Notes under the pieces: model-generated
The model's input: only the letters and a program-made list of their open reading frames with translations
What the model was told of the DNA's origin: nothing
Databases searched by the model: none
Part shown: positions 40,289-48,932 of the stretch, piece by piece
Position numbering within the stretch: the stretch's first letter is position 1
Layout: each line of letters opens with the position of its first letter
Program-made: the position numbers and the translations under genes
Source of the DNA: Enterococcus_C asini_A
GTDB taxonomy: Bacteria > Bacillota > Bacilli > Lactobacillales > Enterococcaceae
Reading direction: 5' to 3' (one strand)
Assembly (NCBI RefSeq): GCF_031928785.1
Contig: NZ_JARQAL010000005.1
DNA: 64,000 bases

Positions 40289-43200
40289 ATGGATTTACTC
40301 CAAATGACAGCCCAAATGCCGGTAATTGAGCAGTGGCACCGGCAGATTAAAGAAGGGCAAAAGCGCCAATTAATCACGGGTCTTTCGGGCTCGGCCAAAA
40401 CATTGGCCATTGTAGCGACTTATCAAAAGGAAAAACGACCGCTTTTGGTGATTACGCCTAATCTTTATTATATGAATCAACTGGTAGACGACTTACGCGA
40501 TTTAACCGATGAAGTGTATGCTTACCCGGTAGATGAAGTCTTGTCTGCGGAAATGGCCTTTGCCTCTCCGGAAGCCCGGAGTGAACGGATTCAAACCTTG
40601 AACGCCATAAGTTGTGGCCGTCAAGGGATTTTTGTCTTGCCCTTGGCGGCAGTGCGCAAGTATTTGCCTACCTTAGAAAACTGGCGCAAAGCCCAGTTTC
40701 ACTGGGAAATTGGCAGTGAAATTGACTTAGCAACATTGCCACAAAAATTAGTCTTAATGGGCTACGAGCGGCAACAGATGATCATGAAACCCGGAGAATT
40801 TAGTATTCGGGGGAGTATTTTAGACATTTATCCGATTACCGCGGACTATCCTTTGCGTATTGAACTCTTTGATATTGAAGTGGATTCTATGCGCTACTTT
40901 GATGTGGAAAATCAGCGTTCTCTGGAAAAAGCCACTGAAGCGGTAATCAGTCCCACCACAGAACTAGTCTTTACTGCTGAAGAATTGCAAAAAGGCGCTA
41001 CTAGCTTACAAGAACTGCTGGAAAAGCGCTTAGCGGTCACGAAAGAAGCAGTAGACCGGAGCTTTTTAGAAGATTACTTTGGCCAGTTGATCACTGCCTG
41101 GGAAGAAGGAATCCCAGGCGAAAACACCCAATATTATTTGGATTTATTGTATCCGGAAAAAACCAGTTTAGTGGATTACTTCCCGGAAGAGACATTATTA
41201 GTAGTGGATGATTATGCCCGAATTATGGAAGCCGACCGGGAAATTCAAAAAGAAGAAGCCGAGTGGCAAACCCAAAAAATCAGTGAGTTGCGGGTCTTTT
41301 CTCAACAAAGCTTTGGCAGTAATGCCCATGATTTTTTTCGCAATGAATCCTTTGTCACTACCTTTTTTGCGTTGTTCCAAAAAGGCATGGGCAATCTGCG
41401 GTTTCACTCTGTTTTAAACGTACAATATCGGCCAATGCAACAATTCTTCAGTCAAATGGGACTGTTGAAAACGGAAGTCACGCGTTGGGAAAACCAAGGT
41501 CAAACGGTGGTCTTTTTAGTAGGAGACAAAGAACGAGCTCAAAAATTGGAAGAAGATTTTCGTGACCACGATATTTACGGCGTAATCACAGAGCCTGACC
41601 GTCTTTTAACAGGGCGGACGCAAATCATTGAAGGCAGTTTACAAAATGGGTTTGAAATGCCTCAAGATCATCTTGTGATTGTTACGGAAAAAGAAATCTT
41701 CCAACAAGTTAAACGCAAACGCACTCGTCGGCAAAATGTCACCAATGCCGAACGGCTGAAGAGTTATAACGAATTAAAACCCGGAGATTTTGTAGTTCAT
41801 GCTAATCACGGGATTGGGAAATTTGTCGGGATGCAGACTTTGGAAGTAGATGGGGTGCACCAAGATTACTTGACCATCCTCTACCAAAACGATGACAAGC
41901 TCTTTATTCCCGTGACCCAGTTAAACCTAATTCAAAAATACGTTGCTTCCGAATCAAAGACGCCCCGAATTAATAAACTGGGTGGCAGTGAGTGGAGTAA
42001 AACCAAACGCAAAGTTGCAGGGAAAATTGAAGACATTGCCGATGATTTGATCTTGCTTTACGCAAAACGGGAATCAGAAAAGGGCTATGCCTTTGCGCCA
42101 GATGATGCTTATCAAAAGGAATTTGAAGACGCCTTTCCTTACAGTGAAACCGATGACCAACTGCGAAGTACCGCTGAAATCAAACGAGATATGGAAAAAG
42201 CCAAACCTATGGATCGCTTGTTAGTGGGAGATGTGGGCTTTGGGAAGACCGAAGTGGCATTACGAGCTGCTTTTAAAGCAGTCAAAGAAAACAAACAAGT
42301 GGCTTTTTTAGTGCCGACTACGATTTTGGCCCAACAACATTACGAAACCATGTTGGATCGCTTTGAAGGTTTTCCGGTAAATATTGGCGTGATGAGCCGT
42401 TTCCGTACGAAAAAGCAACAAACAGAAACTTTGGAACAATTGCGTACCGGGCAATTAGACATTTTAGTCGGCACGCATCGCCTGCTTTCTAAAGATGTAC
42501 AGTTTGCTGATTTGGGGCTCTTGGTAATTGATGAAGAACAACGCTTTGGAGTGAAACACAAAGAACGTTTGAAACAATTGCGTTCCCAAGTAGATGTTTT
42601 AACATTAACGGCAACACCAATTCCTCGAACGTTGCATATGTCCATGCTAGGAGTGCGGGATTTATCGGTGATTGAAACACCACCAGAAAATCGTTATCCC
42701 ATTCAGACCTATGTTATGGAAAAAAATCCCGGTGCCATTCGTGAAGCGATGCAACGAGAACTAGCCCGAGGCGGACAAATCTTCTATTTATACAATCGGG
42801 TGGAAACCATTGAGCGCAAAGTAGAGGAGATTCAAGCCCTTTTACCAGAAGCACGAATTGCCTTTGCCCATGGGCAAATGACGGAAATCCAACTAGAAAA
42901 TACCCTCTTTGACTTTATTGAAGGCATGTATGATATTTTGGTAACCACTACGATTATTGAAACCGGGGTGGATATTCCCAACGTGAATACGCTGTTTGTG
43001 GAAAATGCGGATTATATGGGCTTGTCCACGTTGTATCAATTGCGAGGGCGTGTGGGTCGAAGCAATCGAGTGGCTTATGCCTACTTTATGTATGAACCGC
43101 AAAAAGTTTTAAATGAAGTCAGTGAAAAACGCCTACAAGCCATTAAAGATTTTACCGAGTTAGGTTCAGGCTTTAAAATTGCTATGCGGGATCTCTCCAT

Positions 43201-43822
43201 TCGAGGAGCGGGCAATCTTTTAGGGGCTCAACAACACGGCTTTATTGATGCGGTAGGGTTTGATATGTACTCCCAAATGCTCAGTGAAGCGGTGGATCGC
43301 AAGCAAGGAAAAAATACCCAAAACGAACGGACTTCTGTGGAAATTGACTTGGGTATTGATGCGTATTTGCCAGGGACTTACATTGAAGACGAACGGCAAA
43401 AAATCGAAATTTATAAACGGATTCGGGAAATGGAAACCGAAGAGACGTTGGATGAAATTCAAGATGACTTACTGGATCGTTTCGGGGAATTCCCTGATGA
43501 AGTTTCGCATCTATTGACCATTGGGCAAATTAAAATGGATGGGGATCGAGCCCTTTTAGAAGTGATTCGCAAACAAGGAGATAAAATTCGTTTTACTTTA
43601 AGTAAGGCCGGGACTAAGCTCTATTCCGTGGAGCAACTCTTTGAAGCGCTAGGGGCTACGAAACTAAAAGCAACCATGGGCGTGGACCGTGACAAGATGG
43701 GTATCATTTTAACCATTGAGAAAAATATGGGGCAAGCTGTTTGGCTCCATGAAGTTCAAGAGTTTGTCAAGGCGTTGCGGGCAGAAAAATACCAAGCCTT
43801 GAAAAAGACTGATCCAGCTTGA
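40289..43822 (+). CDS. mfd: Transcription-repair coupling factor
   Basis: A 1177-residue DNA translocase that removes stalled RNA polymerase and recruits UvrA. N-terminal UvrB-like domains (about 1-340) lack helicase motifs. They are followed by a CarD-like RNA-polymerase-interaction domain (ELKPGDFVVHANHGIGKFVG, about residue 495), the RecG-like motor with Walker A GDVGFGKTEVALRA, the DEEQ box (VIDEEQRFGV), RGRVGRSNR, and the C-terminal TRCF domain (IRKQGDKIRF...). The length is the same as in B. subtilis. The ribosome-binding site is weak, suggesting coupling to pth. Confidence 0.97.
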   Translation: MDLLQMTAQMPVIEQWHRQIKEGQKRQLITGLSGSAKTLAIVATYQKEKRPLLVITPNLYYMNQLVDDLRDLTDEVYAYPVDEVLSAEMAFASPEARSERIQTLNAISCGRQGIFVLPLAAVRKYLPTLENWRKAQFHWEIGSEIDLATLPQKLVLMGYERQQMIMKPGEFSIRGSILDIYPITADYPLRIELFDIEVDSMRYFDVENQRSLEKATEAVISPTTELVFTAEELQKGATSLQELLEKRLAVTKEAVDRSFLEDYFGQLITAWEEGIPGENTQYYLDLLYPEKTSLVDYFPEETLLVVDDYARIMEADREIQKEEAEWQTQKISELRVFSQQSFGSNAHDFFRNESFVTTFFALFQKGMGNLRFHSVLNVQYRPMQQFFSQMGLLKTEVTRWENQGQTVVFLVGDKERAQKLEEDFRDHDIYGVITEPDRLLTGRTQIIEGSLQNGFEMPQDHLVIVTEKEIFQQVKRKRTRRQNVTNAERLKSYNELKPGDFVVHANHGIGKFVGMQTLEVDGVHQDYLTILYQNDDKLFIPVTQLNLIQKYVASESKTPRINKLGGSEWSKTKRKVAGKIEDIADDLILLYAKRESEKGYAFAPDDAYQKEFEDAFPYSETDDQLRSTAEIKRDMEKAKPMDRLLVGDVGFGKTEVALRAAFKAVKENKQVAFLVPTTILAQQHYETMLDRFEGFPVNIGVMSRFRTKKQQTETLEQLRTGQLDILVGTHRLLSKDVQFADLGLLVIDEEQRFGVKHKERLKQLRSQVDVLTLTATPIPRTLHMSMLGVRDLSVIETPPENRYPIQTYVMEKNPGAIREAMQRELARGGQIFYLYNRVETIERKVEEIQALLPEARIAFAHGQMTEIQLENTLFDFIEGMYDILVTTTIIETGVDIPNVNTLFVENADYMGLSTLYQLRGRVGRSNRVAYAYFMYEPQKVLNEVSEKRLQAIKDFTELGSGFKIAMRDLSIRGAGNLLGAQQHGFIDAVGFDMYSQMLSEAVDRKQGKNTQNERTSVEIDLGIDAYLPGTYIEDERQKIEIYKRIREMETEETLDEIQDDLLDRFGEFPDEVSHLLTIGQIKMDGDRALLEVIRKQGDKIRFTLSKAGTKLYSVEQLFEALGATKLKATMGVDRDKMGIILTIEKNMGQAVWLHEVQEFVKALRAEKYQALKKTDPA

Positions 43823-43847
43823 ACGAATTGAAAAAGGCGGTGAGAAA

Positions 43848-45434
43848 ATGGCACAAACAAAAATGAAAACGGTCATGCAAGGAGCCTTTATATTAACTAT
43901 GGCTTCTTTTGCCGCCAAGCTGTTAAGTGCTGTCTACCGAGTGCCATTTCAAAACTTGGTGGGGGATGAAGGCTTTTATGTATACCAGCAAGTTTATCCC
44001 ATCTATGGCTTGGCGATGACTTTGGCTTTATCGGGTTTGCCGCAATTTATTTCGAAGTATGTGGCAGAGCAAGAAGGAATCAAAGCTCAACACAAAGCAA
44101 TTCATCGCTTGTTTCCCATGGTTTTGCTCAGTGGGATTCTCTTGTTTGTACTCACTTTTTTAGGCGCGGGAGTAATTGCCAATTTAATGGGGGATCCGGA
44201 ACTTGCGCCATTGATTCGTGTGGTTTCCGTGACCTTTCTCTTTGTGCCGATACTGTCTTTTTATCGAGGCAATTTTCAAGGAAATTTGCTTATGACCCCT
44301 ACAGCCGTTTCTCAAGTTTGGGAGCAACTAGTGCGAGTGGCAGTGATTTTATTGGCTTCTTTTTCTTTTGTTCACTGGGGCTTAAGCATTTATCAAACCG
44401 GGACAGTGGCCATGTTCGGAGCCGTTTGCGGCGGGATAGTGGCCGTTTTGATTTTGTTGTCTTATCAAAGAAAAATTACAGGCAGTCTTTTAGGTTTAAA
44501 CCAGATTGACTGGCGAGATAGTTGGGATTATTCTTTGTTTCGCCGCTTTTTATTAGAAGGTGGGCTAGTATCAGTTTACAGTGGCCTGTTGATTTTGTTT
44601 CAACTGGTGGATTCTTTTTTTGTCGTTAATGCCTTAGATGCTAGCGGGCTTTTGCCCCAAGTGGCTCGGGTGACCAAAGGGGTTTACGACCGAGGGCAAC
44701 CCTTAGTGCAACTAGGCTTAGTGGTAGCGGGGGCGTTAAGTTCGACTTTTTTACCGGCTTTAACCAAGTATTTAATGCAAAAAAACAAGGAAGGCTTTCA
44801 GCAAACGGCTAAAATATACATGCGCTTGACTACAAGCATTTCCCTGGCAGCATCAGCGGGACTGGCTTTGTTATTACCATTGATTAATTTTGCTTTATTT
44901 AAAGATGCCGCAGGAACGATTCCCTTGATGTTATATGTGGGGGCGATTTTTGAAATGGGAATCATCCAAGGCTACCAAAGCATTGCCCAAAGTCAGAATC
45001 ACTTTCGCATTCCATTACGAGGGGCGTTGTTAGGATTGTTGACTAAGCTAGTTGTGACGTGGCCTTTCACCTATTTCTTACAAACTTCAGGAGCTAGTTG
45101 TGCAACTTTGTTGGGTTTGGGCGTAACCTTAGTCTACCTGGCTCTTCATACTGATCGAGAAATTAATCATTTCTTAAAAGAAAAGTTTCTTGCAAAACTG
45201 TTCCTTTGTACACTGGCGATGATGGTAGCAGTGTTTATCTTTGATCTTTTGCTATTAATGTGGGATCCGGCTTTAGGTCGTTTAAATGCGTTATTGTTTG
45301 CTATAATTGGAGTAGCACTTGGCGTGGGAGCATTTCTTAAAATTGCGCTTTGGTGTAAATTATTTACGGTTCGGGAATGGCTGATGTTGCCATTAGGAGA
45401 TAAAATATTAAAATTAGGCAGAAAGAAGGAGTAA
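43848..45434 (+). CDS. MOP-superfamily flippase (YabM/SpoVB/MurJ-like)
   Basis: A 528-residue membrane protein with about 14 helices of the polysaccharide-transport/MATE-like fold. The start MQGAFILTMASFAAKLLSAVYRVPFQNLVGDEGFYVYQ and the central SVYSGLLILFQLVDSFFV / RGQPLVQLG segments match SpoVB-like proteins. In B. subtilis the equivalent position holds yabM. Members move lipid-linked wall precursors; whether this one is the lipid II flippase cannot be told from sequence. AAGGCGGTGA precedes the ATG, and rqcP follows 6 bases after its stop. Confidence 0.9.
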   Translation: MAQTKMKTVMQGAFILTMASFAAKLLSAVYRVPFQNLVGDEGFYVYQQVYPIYGLAMTLALSGLPQFISKYVAEQEGIKAQHKAIHRLFPMVLLSGILLFVLTFLGAGVIANLMGDPELAPLIRVVSVTFLFVPILSFYRGNFQGNLLMTPTAVSQVWEQLVRVAVILLASFSFVHWGLSIYQTGTVAMFGAVCGGIVAVLILLSYQRKITGSLLGLNQIDWRDSWDYSLFRRFLLEGGLVSVYSGLLILFQLVDSFFVVNALDASGLLPQVARVTKGVYDRGQPLVQLGLVVAGALSSTFLPALTKYLMQKNKEGFQQTAKIYMRLTTSISLAASAGLALLLPLINFALFKDAAGTIPLMLYVGAIFEMGIIQGYQSIAQSQNHFRIPLRGALLGLLTKLVVTWPFTYFLQTSGASCATLLGLGVTLVYLALHTDREINHFLKEKFLAKLFLCTLAMMVAVFIFDLLLLMWDPALGRLNALLFAIIGVALGVGAFLKIALWCKLFTVREWLMLPLGDKILKLGRKKE

Positions 45435-45440
45435 GATAAC

Positions 45441-45704
45441 ATGCGCTTAGACAAATTTTTAAAAATTTCAAGAATTATTAAACGTCGTCAAGTGGCCAAA
45501 GAAGTAGCGGATAAAGGACGAATCCAAATTAACGGCAAAGTGGCTAAATCCAGCAGCAGTGTGAAAGTAGGAGACTTATTGACGATTCAGTTTGGCAATA
45601 AGGTCTTAGAAGTGAAAATCCGCGAATTACACGAGTCCACGAAAAAAGACGATGCAGAAAAAATGTACGAAGTGATTAGTGAAAAACGGGTCAATGAAGA
45701 CTAG
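45441..45704 (+). CDS. rqcP: RNA-binding S4 protein RqcP
   Basis: An 87-residue S4-domain protein (YabO) starting MRLDKFLKISRIIKRRQVAKE with NGKVAKSSSSVKVGD, typical of Hsp15/RqcP. RqcP works with RqcH on the 50S subunit to add alanine tails to stalled chains in ribosome quality control. It starts 6 bases after the flippase gene, with AAGGAG upstream, in the yabM-yabO-divIC order known from Firmicutes; the sporulation genes yabP and yabQ are absent, as expected for a non-sporulating coccus. Confidence 0.93.
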   Translation: MRLDKFLKISRIIKRRQVAKEVADKGRIQINGKVAKSSSSVKVGDLLTIQFGNKVLEVKIRELHESTKKDDAEKMYEVISEKRVNED

Positions 45705-45732
45705 AATTCCATTAGACATCCCCAGTTATAGT

Positions 45733-45741
45733 TGGTATAAT
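45733..45741 (+). promoter_or_regulatory. Extended -10 promoter for divIC
   Basis: TGGTATAAT combines the TG extension with a perfect TATAAT, 48 bases before the divIC ATG. No convincing -35 box. It provides a local promoter within the pth-ftsH gene row. Confidence 0.6.
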
Positions 45742-45788
45742 AAGAATCACAATCAGCTCAGAGCAATAAAAAAAGGAGATCTGCGTTC

Positions 45789-46238
45789 ATGATGCAAGGG
45801 CCAGAGGAAAAAATTACCCAAATTGATACTGACTTTGCCAAGCAGCAAACCGCTACGATGATTCAACAACATCGTCAAGCGATTTTTCGGCGTCGACGAT
45901 TAGGTCTGCTTTTTGTAATCGCCCTACTGATTTTTGGTTTCGTTGGTTTCCAGCTTTTTCAAGATCAGCAGAAAGTGACGAAATTGGAATCAATCAAAAA
46001 AGAGGCTTTAGCCGATCAAAAAGTGATTGCTGATAATGTAGCGGAACTTAAAACGGAAGTCGAACAACTGCAAGACGAAGATTACGTGGCTAAATTAGCT
46101 CGAAGCAAGTTCTTTTATTCTGAAGATGGAGAAACGCTTTATCCATTACCAGGACAAACTCAAAACAGCGAAGCACAAGATCAAGAGGTTCAAAAAGCCT
46201 TGGAAGACACCCTTTCATCAACTACTACTGAAAAGTAG
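45789..46238 (+). CDS. divIC: Septum formation initiator DivIC
   Basis: A 149-residue bitopic divisome protein. It has a cytosolic basic N-terminus ending RRRR, one membrane helix (about 39-58), then an extracellular coiled coil (KVTKLESIKKEALADQKVI...VEQLQDEDYVAKLARSKFFYSEDGE), which includes the DYVAKLAR motif of the DivIC/FtsB family. It should form a complex with FtsL and DivIB at the septum. AAGGAG is 9 bases before ATG 45789. Its position between rqcP and the S1-domain gene is conserved. Confidence 0.94.
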   Translation: MMQGPEEKITQIDTDFAKQQTATMIQQHRQAIFRRRRLGLLFVIALLIFGFVGFQLFQDQQKVTKLESIKKEALADQKVIADNVAELKTEVEQLQDEDYVAKLARSKFFYSEDGETLYPLPGQTQNSEAQDQEVQKALEDTLSSTTTEK

Positions 46239-46280
46239 GGTAAATATTTTAGAGTCAATACTAGGAGGAACATTTTTTTT

Positions 46281-46754
46281 ATGGCAATCGAAGTAGGAGA
46301 AAAACTTCAAGGAAAAGTGTCAGGTATTACAAATTTTGGTGCTTTTGTCGATTTAGGCGACAGAAAAACTGGTTTGGTTCATATCAGTGAAGTTTCTGAC
46401 GGCTATGTGAAAGATATCAACGAGGTATTGAAAGTTGGGGACGAAGTAACGGTGGTCGTTACGACTGTAGGAAATGACGGGAAAATTGGTTTGTCAATTC
46501 GAAAAGCCCAAGACAAGCCGCAAGAAAAGCGAGAGTATCCTAAAGGGCCAGCTCGCTCAAACGATCGGGGGAGTAAGAAGCCATTTAATCGTGGTGGCAA
46601 TCAACACCAAGGTCGGGGCAATTTTGGCAATGACACAAAACAAGACTTTGATTCATTGATGAGTTCCTTTATGAAGGATAGCGATGATCGTCTTTCTTCT
46701 TTACGCCGAAACACAGAAGGCAAACGGGGAGGCCGTGGCGGTCGCCGTAATTAA
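46281..46754 (+). CDS. S1-domain RNA-binding protein (YabR-like)
   Basis: A 157-residue cytosolic protein with one S1 domain at the N-terminus (about 4-75: GEKLQGKVSGITNFGAFVDLGDRKTGLVHISEVSDGYV), then a basic Gly/Arg/Asn-rich tail (RGGNQHQGRGNFGN, GKRGGRGGRRN), as in YabR and general stress protein 13 relatives. It probably binds RNA or the 30S subunit; the precise role is not settled. It lies between divIC and tilS as in Bacillus. A strong terminator follows. Confidence 0.88.
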   Translation: MAIEVGEKLQGKVSGITNFGAFVDLGDRKTGLVHISEVSDGYVKDINEVLKVGDEVTVVVTTVGNDGKIGLSIRKAQDKPQEKREYPKGPARSNDRGSKKPFNRGGNQHQGRGNFGNDTKQDFDSLMSSFMKDSDDRLSSLRRNTEGKRGGRGGRRN

Positions 46755-46764
46755 TAAAACATCC

Positions 46765-46803
46765 GCGGGAATGCTGTCTGAATACAGCCTTCCCGCTTTT
46801 TTT
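46765..46803 (+). terminator. Intrinsic terminator after S1-domain gene
   Basis: GCGGGAA pairs with TTCCCGC, and inner GCTGT pairs with ACAGC. A run of T residues follows. It separates divIC-yabR from tilS-hpt-ftsH. Confidence 0.88.
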
Positions 46804-46859
46804 GCACATACAACGGCAATCAAGTAACGGATAGCCATGTAGAAAACAGGAGGCGAGCT

Positions 46860-48287
46860 ATGGAGACAGAGACATTGGAAAAAGTTTTTTTTCAATTAGG
46901 AAAAAAAGAACAATTTTGGCAGGCGCAAAGTCGAGTATTATTAGCCGTTTCTGGTGGTGTGGATTCCATGGTGCTCTTACATTTAATGGAGAAAGTTCAA
47001 GCTCAAGGAGTAACGATTGGAATCGCCCATATCAACCATCAATTACGGCCAGAATCCCAAATAGAAGAGGATTTTTTAAGAAAATACTGTGCAGAAAAGA
47101 AACTTGCCTTTTATTGTCGTCGTTGGGAAAGTTTGCCTGCTAGTGGTATGGAAGAAGCGGCTCGGAAGTTTCGCTATCAATTTTTTAAAGAAGTACTTCA
47201 AGAGCATCATTACGATACTTTAATGACCGCTCACCACAGTGACGACCAACTCGAAACGATGCTAATGAAAATGATTAGAGAAGGCAACCTGCAAAGTGCC
47301 GGCGGAATTAAAGCCAAGCAATCATTTGCTGGCGGAAGGCTAGTACGACCGTTGTTAACTTTTCCTAAAGAGGACTTACTTATTTATGCCAAGGAACAAG
47401 GAATCACTTACTTTGAAGATGCCACTAATACTTTATTAGACGTACAACGAAATCGCCTGCGCCAGCAAGTAGTCCCTTTACTAAAAGCGGAGAATCCGCA
47501 ATTATTGTCTCACTTCAATCAATTGTCCCAGCAATTACAGTGGACGGTTCAATGGCAACAAGAAACCTTGAAAGCCTGGTTTAACCAAAATGCTATATCG
47601 TGGGCTTCAGGCTGGCGATTACCTGTAGTGGCTTTCATGGAAATTCCTAAAGGACAACGCTATTTTGCGGTGCAACACTGTCTATTAGTATTGCGCAATC
47701 AATATCAAATCCCTTTTAATGAAGAACAGTTGCAGCTAGTCTTACGTTGTTTAGAAAGCGACCGGCCTCAGTGGTCTGTGGATTTAGCAGCGGGTTGGCT
47801 AATTCAAGGAGAATACCAAGAGTTACTGATTACTAAAAAACAAGGGAGGGTAAAAGAAACAAGTAATTCAACCTTGCGCTTAGGAGAAGGTGTTTTTTTG
47901 TCTGCCACAGAATGGGTGGCGCTCTTGGCAGCGGATGGGTCCGGTATTTTACCTACAGAACTTGCAAAAATTCCGGAAAAAGTCAAACTTTGGTCAGAAT
48001 TCAGTCAAGCTTTACCAGTAGAATTTCCTACTGAGGTGATGTTTCGTAAACGAAATCCCGGAGATCGTATTCAATTAACGAACTCTTTAAGAAAAAAAAT
48101 TTCGCGAATTTTTATTGATAAAAAAATCCCTAATGAAATGCGGGAACACGCTTGGTTAATGACCGACACCAATGGACAGGTCTTAGGGGTTTTGCCAGTG
48201 GTTCTATCCTATTTGAGTATTGCGAAAGAAACTGATAAAATACACTACAGACTTCTTTATAAATACAATACAAAAAATAACGACTAA
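46860..48287 (+). CDS. tilS: tRNA(Ile)-lysidine synthase
   Basis: A 475-residue enzyme that converts C34 of tRNA-Ile(CAU) to lysidine so that AUA codons are read. The N-terminal ATP-pyrophosphatase domain has the PP-loop LLAVSGGVDSMVLLHL, HINHQLRPES and MTAHHSDDQLETMLMKMIREG. The central and C-terminal tRNA-binding domains follow, ending MFRKRNPGDRI...KKISRIFIDKKIP, the standard TilS C-terminal motif. AGGAGG precedes ATG 46860. The hpt gene follows 25 bases after its stop, the classic tilS-hpt pair. Confidence 0.95.
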   Translation: METETLEKVFFQLGKKEQFWQAQSRVLLAVSGGVDSMVLLHLMEKVQAQGVTIGIAHINHQLRPESQIEEDFLRKYCAEKKLAFYCRRWESLPASGMEEAARKFRYQFFKEVLQEHHYDTLMTAHHSDDQLETMLMKMIREGNLQSAGGIKAKQSFAGGRLVRPLLTFPKEDLLIYAKEQGITYFEDATNTLLDVQRNRLRQQVVPLLKAENPQLLSHFNQLSQQLQWTVQWQQETLKAWFNQNAISWASGWRLPVVAFMEIPKGQRYFAVQHCLLVLRNQYQIPFNEEQLQLVLRCLESDRPQWSVDLAAGWLIQGEYQELLITKKQGRVKETSNSTLRLGEGVFLSATEWVALLAADGSGILPTELAKIPEKVKLWSEFSQALPVEFPTEVMFRKRNPGDRIQLTNSLRKKISRIFIDKKIPNEMREHAWLMTDTNGQVLGVLPVVLSYLSIAKETDKIHYRLLYKYNTKNND

Positions 48288-48312
48288 GAAGTGGGATTGG
48301 AAGGAGCAGACT

Positions 48313-48858
48313 ATGCTGGAGAAGGATATTGAAAAAGTGCTCATTACAAAAGAGCAAATTGCTGAGCGCTGTAAAGAATTGGGTCAAGAGTTAAGTGATG
48401 AATATCAAGATAAAAACCCATTAGTAATTGGCATTTTAAAAGGATCCATTCATTTTATGGCAGATCTTTGCCGGGAGATGGATTGTTTATTAGAATTAGA
48501 CTTTATGGATGTTTCCAGTTACGGTAATGCCACGGTTTCTTCTGGAGAAGTAAAAATCTTAAAAGACTTAGACACCAACGTGGAAGGGCGCGACTTATTA
48601 ATCGTAGAAGATATTATCGATACCGGTCGCACTTTGTCTTATTTAGTGGACCTCTTTAAATATCGCAAAGCAAACTCCGTGAAAATCGCTACTCTTTTAG
48701 ATAAACCAGAAGGCCGTGTGGTGAAGATTGAAGCAGATTATGTTGGCTTTGATGTACCAAACGAGTTTGTGGTAGGTTACGGATTAGATTATATGGAACA
48801 ATATCGCAATCTACCCTATGTAGGCGTTTTAAAACCCCGTGTTTATCAATCAAATTAG
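48313..48858 (+). CDS. hpt: Hypoxanthine phosphoribosyltransferase
   Basis: A 181-residue purine-salvage enzyme making IMP or GMP from hypoxanthine or guanine and PRPP. The PRPP-binding motif LLIVEDIIDTGRTLSYL and the flexible-loop DVSSYG are present, as is the base-contact region VGFDVPNEFVVGYGLDY. ATG 48313 is taken because GGAAGGAG lies just upstream; the open frame extends further 5' but overlaps tilS and has no site. It sits between tilS and ftsH as in most Firmicutes. Confidence 0.95.
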   Translation: MLEKDIEKVLITKEQIAERCKELGQELSDEYQDKNPLVIGILKGSIHFMADLCREMDCLLELDFMDVSSYGNATVSSGEVKILKDLDTNVEGRDLLIVEDIIDTGRTLSYLVDLFKYRKANSVKIATLLDKPEGRVVKIEADYVGFDVPNEFVVGYGLDYMEQYRNLPYVGVLKPRVYQSN

Positions 48859-48888
48859 TGACAGAATCAAATCTAGATGTGATACAAT
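48858..48888 (+). promoter_or_regulatory. Candidate promoter for ftsH
   Basis: GTGACA (48858-48863) and TACAAT (48883-48888) with the TGA extension. The spacer is 19 bases, longer than ideal, but the -10 is good. It lies in the short gap between hpt and ftsH. Confidence 0.5.
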
Positions 48889-48932
48889 GAAATGGTCAGG
48901 ATTGATAAAATAAATAGCCAAGGAGGGCGAGC